A stretch of 64,000 bases of DNA from Verrucomicrobiales bacterium (lineage in GTDB: Bacteria > Verrucomicrobiota > Verrucomicrobiia > Limisphaerales > CAIMTB01), in contig JAEUHG010000048.1 of the NCBI GenBank assembly GCA_016795425.1, positions 1 through 64,000 of the forward strand, written 5' to 3'. A model generated the notes under the pieces. The model saw only the letters and a program-made list of their open reading frames with translations, searched no databases and was not told where the DNA came from. Below are positions 62,343 to 64,000 of the stretch, piece after piece; the first letter of the stretch is position 1; each line of letters opens with the position of its first letter. The position numbers and the translations under genes are program-made.

Positions 62343-63554
62343 CTACGGCGAAGGTTTTGACGGTCCTGGATTTCGGGACTCGGCGATGACCGCTTGGAAG
62401 GCGGGTTTGGGTCGGTTTTCGCCGTCGAAGAGAAGCGGTTTGCCGCGGGCACGCCAGGAAACCGCGTCGTTGACACCCCAGAAGGTGACCATCTTCACGT
62501 GCGGGGCGTGTTTGACAAACGCCCGAAAAATCCCGGCGTAGGCTTCGGCTTGCCGTCGGTCGGCATCGTCGACGAGGCCGCTCTGCGTTGCCGCGGTGTT
62601 GTTGGCGATATCCGCTCCCGTGGTGCGCTGGCCGCCCTCCGACAGGTTGACGTCGAGTTCGGTGATGTGGATGGGCAGGCCGAGGGTCGCCATCTCGGTC
62701 AGGGCCTGATCCATGGAGTCGAAGGTGGTTGAGGCATTGACGTGGGCTTGGGAGCCGATGGCGGTCACGGGAACTTTCTGTTCCTGGAGCGAGCGAATCA
62801 GGGTCAGAAGTTTCCGCCGCTTGGCGGGGTTCTCCAGGCCGTAGTCGTTATAGCGCAGGATGGCATCGGGATCCGCTTCGTGGGCGTATTCAAATGCCTT
62901 GGCAATGAAGTCGGGTCCGATGATTTCGAGCCACAGGGAGTTTCGCAGGACGTTGGTGCCGCCATCGGCGATCGCCTCATTGACCACGTCCCAGACCTTG
63001 ATCTTGCCCCGGTAGCGCCCGACGACGGTGTGGATATGATCGCGCATGCGTTGCAGGAGCTCGTCGCGGGAAGCGCGGGGGCCGGTGTAGCGACCGAATC
63101 CGCCGCCGGGTCGTCCTGGCCCCGGTGGAGGTGCGGCGCTGTCGGCGGCGGGGGGTGGGTTGGTACCGGCGAAGACCCAATTGGGAGTTTGGGAATGCCA
63201 GACCAGCGTATGGCCCACCAGGTACATTTCGTTCGTCCAACCGAAATTCACGAACGCGTCGGCCGGACCGAAATCGTAACCGTCCTGGCCTTCGCGCGGA
63301 TGAATCAACGCCCACTTGGTGTCGTTCTCGGCGACCACCAAATTGAAGTGCTTCCTGACCAGGGCGATGTCGGCATTGACCTGATCGGTGGTTCGCCGGA
63401 AGGCGGCACCGGTCGTCATCGAGCGGTTGACCGCCGTGCCGATGAGGAAGTGGTCGCGGAAGGCGGTTTTGAGGGCCGGCTCGTCATTGGCCTGGGCGGA
63501 GTTGATCGCCACGGTTTGGGCCACCAGGATAGCGAGGATCGTCCGGACAGGCAT
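62343..63554 (-). CDS. Secreted GH10 endo-beta-1,4-xylanase
   Basis: From the Met at 63554 the protein is 403 residues with a clear signal peptide (MPVRTILAILVAQTVAINSA, then QA); the frame is open to 63635 and a longer start would bury this signal. The GH10 TIM barrel shows LVRKHFNLVVAENDTKWALI, MYLVGHTLVWHSQTPNWVF, the acid/base in VWDVVNEAIADGG (E193 from this start), and the nucleophile in LPIHITELDVNLSEGG (E299). MVTFWGVNDAVSWRARGKPL and LLFDGENRPKPAFQAVI end the fold. An unusual Pro/Gly-rich loop (PPPAADSAAPPPGPGRPGGG) is inserted after the 'TPNWVF' strand. It cleaves internal xylan linkages. It is convergent with the eCIS operon. Confidence 0.93.
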   Translation of the reverse strand: MPVRTILAILVAQTVAINSAQANDEPALKTAFRDHFLIGTAVNRSMTTGAAFRRTTDQVNADIALVRKHFNLVVAENDTKWALIHPREGQDGYDFGPADAFVNFGWTNEMYLVGHTLVWHSQTPNWVFAGTNPPPAADSAAPPPGPGRPGGGFGRYTGPRASRDELLQRMRDHIHTVVGRYRGKIKVWDVVNEAIADGGTNVLRNSLWLEIIGPDFIAKAFEYAHEADPDAILRYNDYGLENPAKRRKLLTLIRSLQEQKVPVTAIGSQAHVNASTTFDSMDQALTEMATLGLPIHITELDVNLSEGGQRTTGADIANNTAATQSGLVDDADRRQAEAYAGIFRAFVKHAPHVKMVTFWGVNDAVSWRARGKPLLFDGENRPKPAFQAVIAESRNPGPSKPSP

Positions 63555-63873
63555 GGAGCGAGCTGTGATCAGCAAGGCTCGGCCCCGTGACGCCGCCGAA
63601 TCCGTTTCGAAATGATTGGGAGTGCCTGATTTCATGCGAGGGGTTTTAGCATGCGGAGCTTGTCCTAAACGGTCACGGTTGCCACCAGAACTTCCGGGCG
63701 GCGCGTCCTATTGGACATCGGAAGGCATGACGAGCGCGAAGATTTTTCGGTGAGCTTGAGAGACCGAGAGCTTGGATGGGGAGCGGGCGGCCGGGGATCG
63801 TCGAGCGGGATGGCGCGAGGATTCGGTTGTCCAAAACCCGCCGGGTTTCGGAAGTAAAGGTGTTGGTACCGCC

Positions 63874-64000
63874 ATGTCGGCAGATTTCCATGGTCCATCG
63901 TCCGATTCCGTGGTGGCGCGGGAGCGGTTTTTGTCGCTGTTCCTGCGCAGCGAGCGGGAGATCTTTCGTTACGTGGCGGCGCTGGTACCCAATGTGACCG
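63874..64000 (+). CDS. ECF-type RNA polymerase sigma factor, N-terminal part, cut by window end
   Basis: 42 residues are visible, with SVVARERFLSLFLRSEREIF then RYVAALVPNV. This matches the region-2 start ('..FL.LFlrse.eifrYv.alvPn..') of the sigma-70 family ECF group widespread in Verrucomicrobiota and Planctomycetota. AAAGG lies about 13 nt before the ATG. It is divergent from the xylanase gene with a 319-bp gap to the xylanase start used here. Partner anti-sigma or FecR-like genes would be expected beyond the window. No promoter motif was recognised in the gap. Confidence 0.85.
   Translation, partial: MSADFHGPSSDSVVARERFLSLFLRSEREIFRYVAALVPNVT

Noticed and set aside
1..64000. CRISPR arrays, tRNA, rRNA, insertion sequences
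   Set aside because: No evenly spaced direct repeats, cloverleaf genes, rRNA segments or transposase genes were seen on reading both strands, though a profile search was not possible.

Overview
This is a GC-rich bacterial window. It reads as a free-living polysaccharide degrader, most likely from the Verrucomicrobiota. That placement is an inference from style: signal-peptide CAZymes with thrombospondin-like C-termini, an ADOP-type duplicated MacB/FtsX permease, an ECF sigma factor of the family common in Verrucomicrobiota and Planctomycetota, and scattered palindromic intergenic repeats. No 16S rRNA or tRNA is present to confirm it.

Layout. Positions 1-122 hold the end of an enolase/mandelate racemase-like gene (+). 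From 278 to 31204 every gene is on the minus strand. Read in the direction of transcription they are: a very large GH81-type beta-1,3-glucanase (31204-25034), a pectate lyase-like protein (24904-22832), an ADOP permease (22315-19871), a fused TcB-TcC toxin subunit with a C-terminal metzincin-like payload (19644-12109), a 3029-residue TcA-like toxin subunit (12087-2998), a secreted protein of unknown function (2949-1894), and a Sel1-repeat protein (1792-278). A 760-bp divergent intergenic region separates this block from a plus-strand operon of about 30 kb (31964-62317) that encodes an extracellular contractile injection system (eCIS). A GH10 xylanase converges on the end of that operon, and the start of an ECF sigma factor closes the window.

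The eCIS operon is tightly packed, with many 4-base stop/start overlaps. In order it holds: tail sheath (one copy, unusually long), tail tube (one copy), a zinc-ribbon T4-type baseplate protein, a disordered proline-rich protein, a DUF4255 tail-terminator-like protein with Ig-like domains, an AAA+ ATPase, a small unknown protein, three consecutive DUF4157 ('eCIS core') proteins, a CIS tube-cap/LysM-adaptor protein, a tail-X/LysM protein, gpD-like hub, gpV-like spike, PAAR tip, gp25-like wedge, two baseplate J-like proteins, a tail protein I-like protein, a DUF6519/beta-helix protein (candidate fibre or surface decoration), and a small protein with a carboxypeptidase-regulatory-like fold. No capsid, terminase, integrase or lysis genes are present, so it is not a prophage. 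No TssJ/L/M or ClpV is present, so it is not a T6SS.

The most interesting material is the probable cargo. Two of the three DUF4157 proteins share an N-terminal Cys motif (CxCGG...GECxxC) and carry additional, different HExxH metallopeptidase-like segments. The third fuses DUF4157 to an OmpA-like peptidoglycan-binding domain. Together with the Tc toxin, whose hypervariable C-terminus carries HExxHxxGxxD and a Met-turn, the locus is a metalloprotease-rich, two-platform toxin island flanked by enzymes that attack beta-glucan, pectin and xylan. Whether the two delivery systems cooperate is inference.
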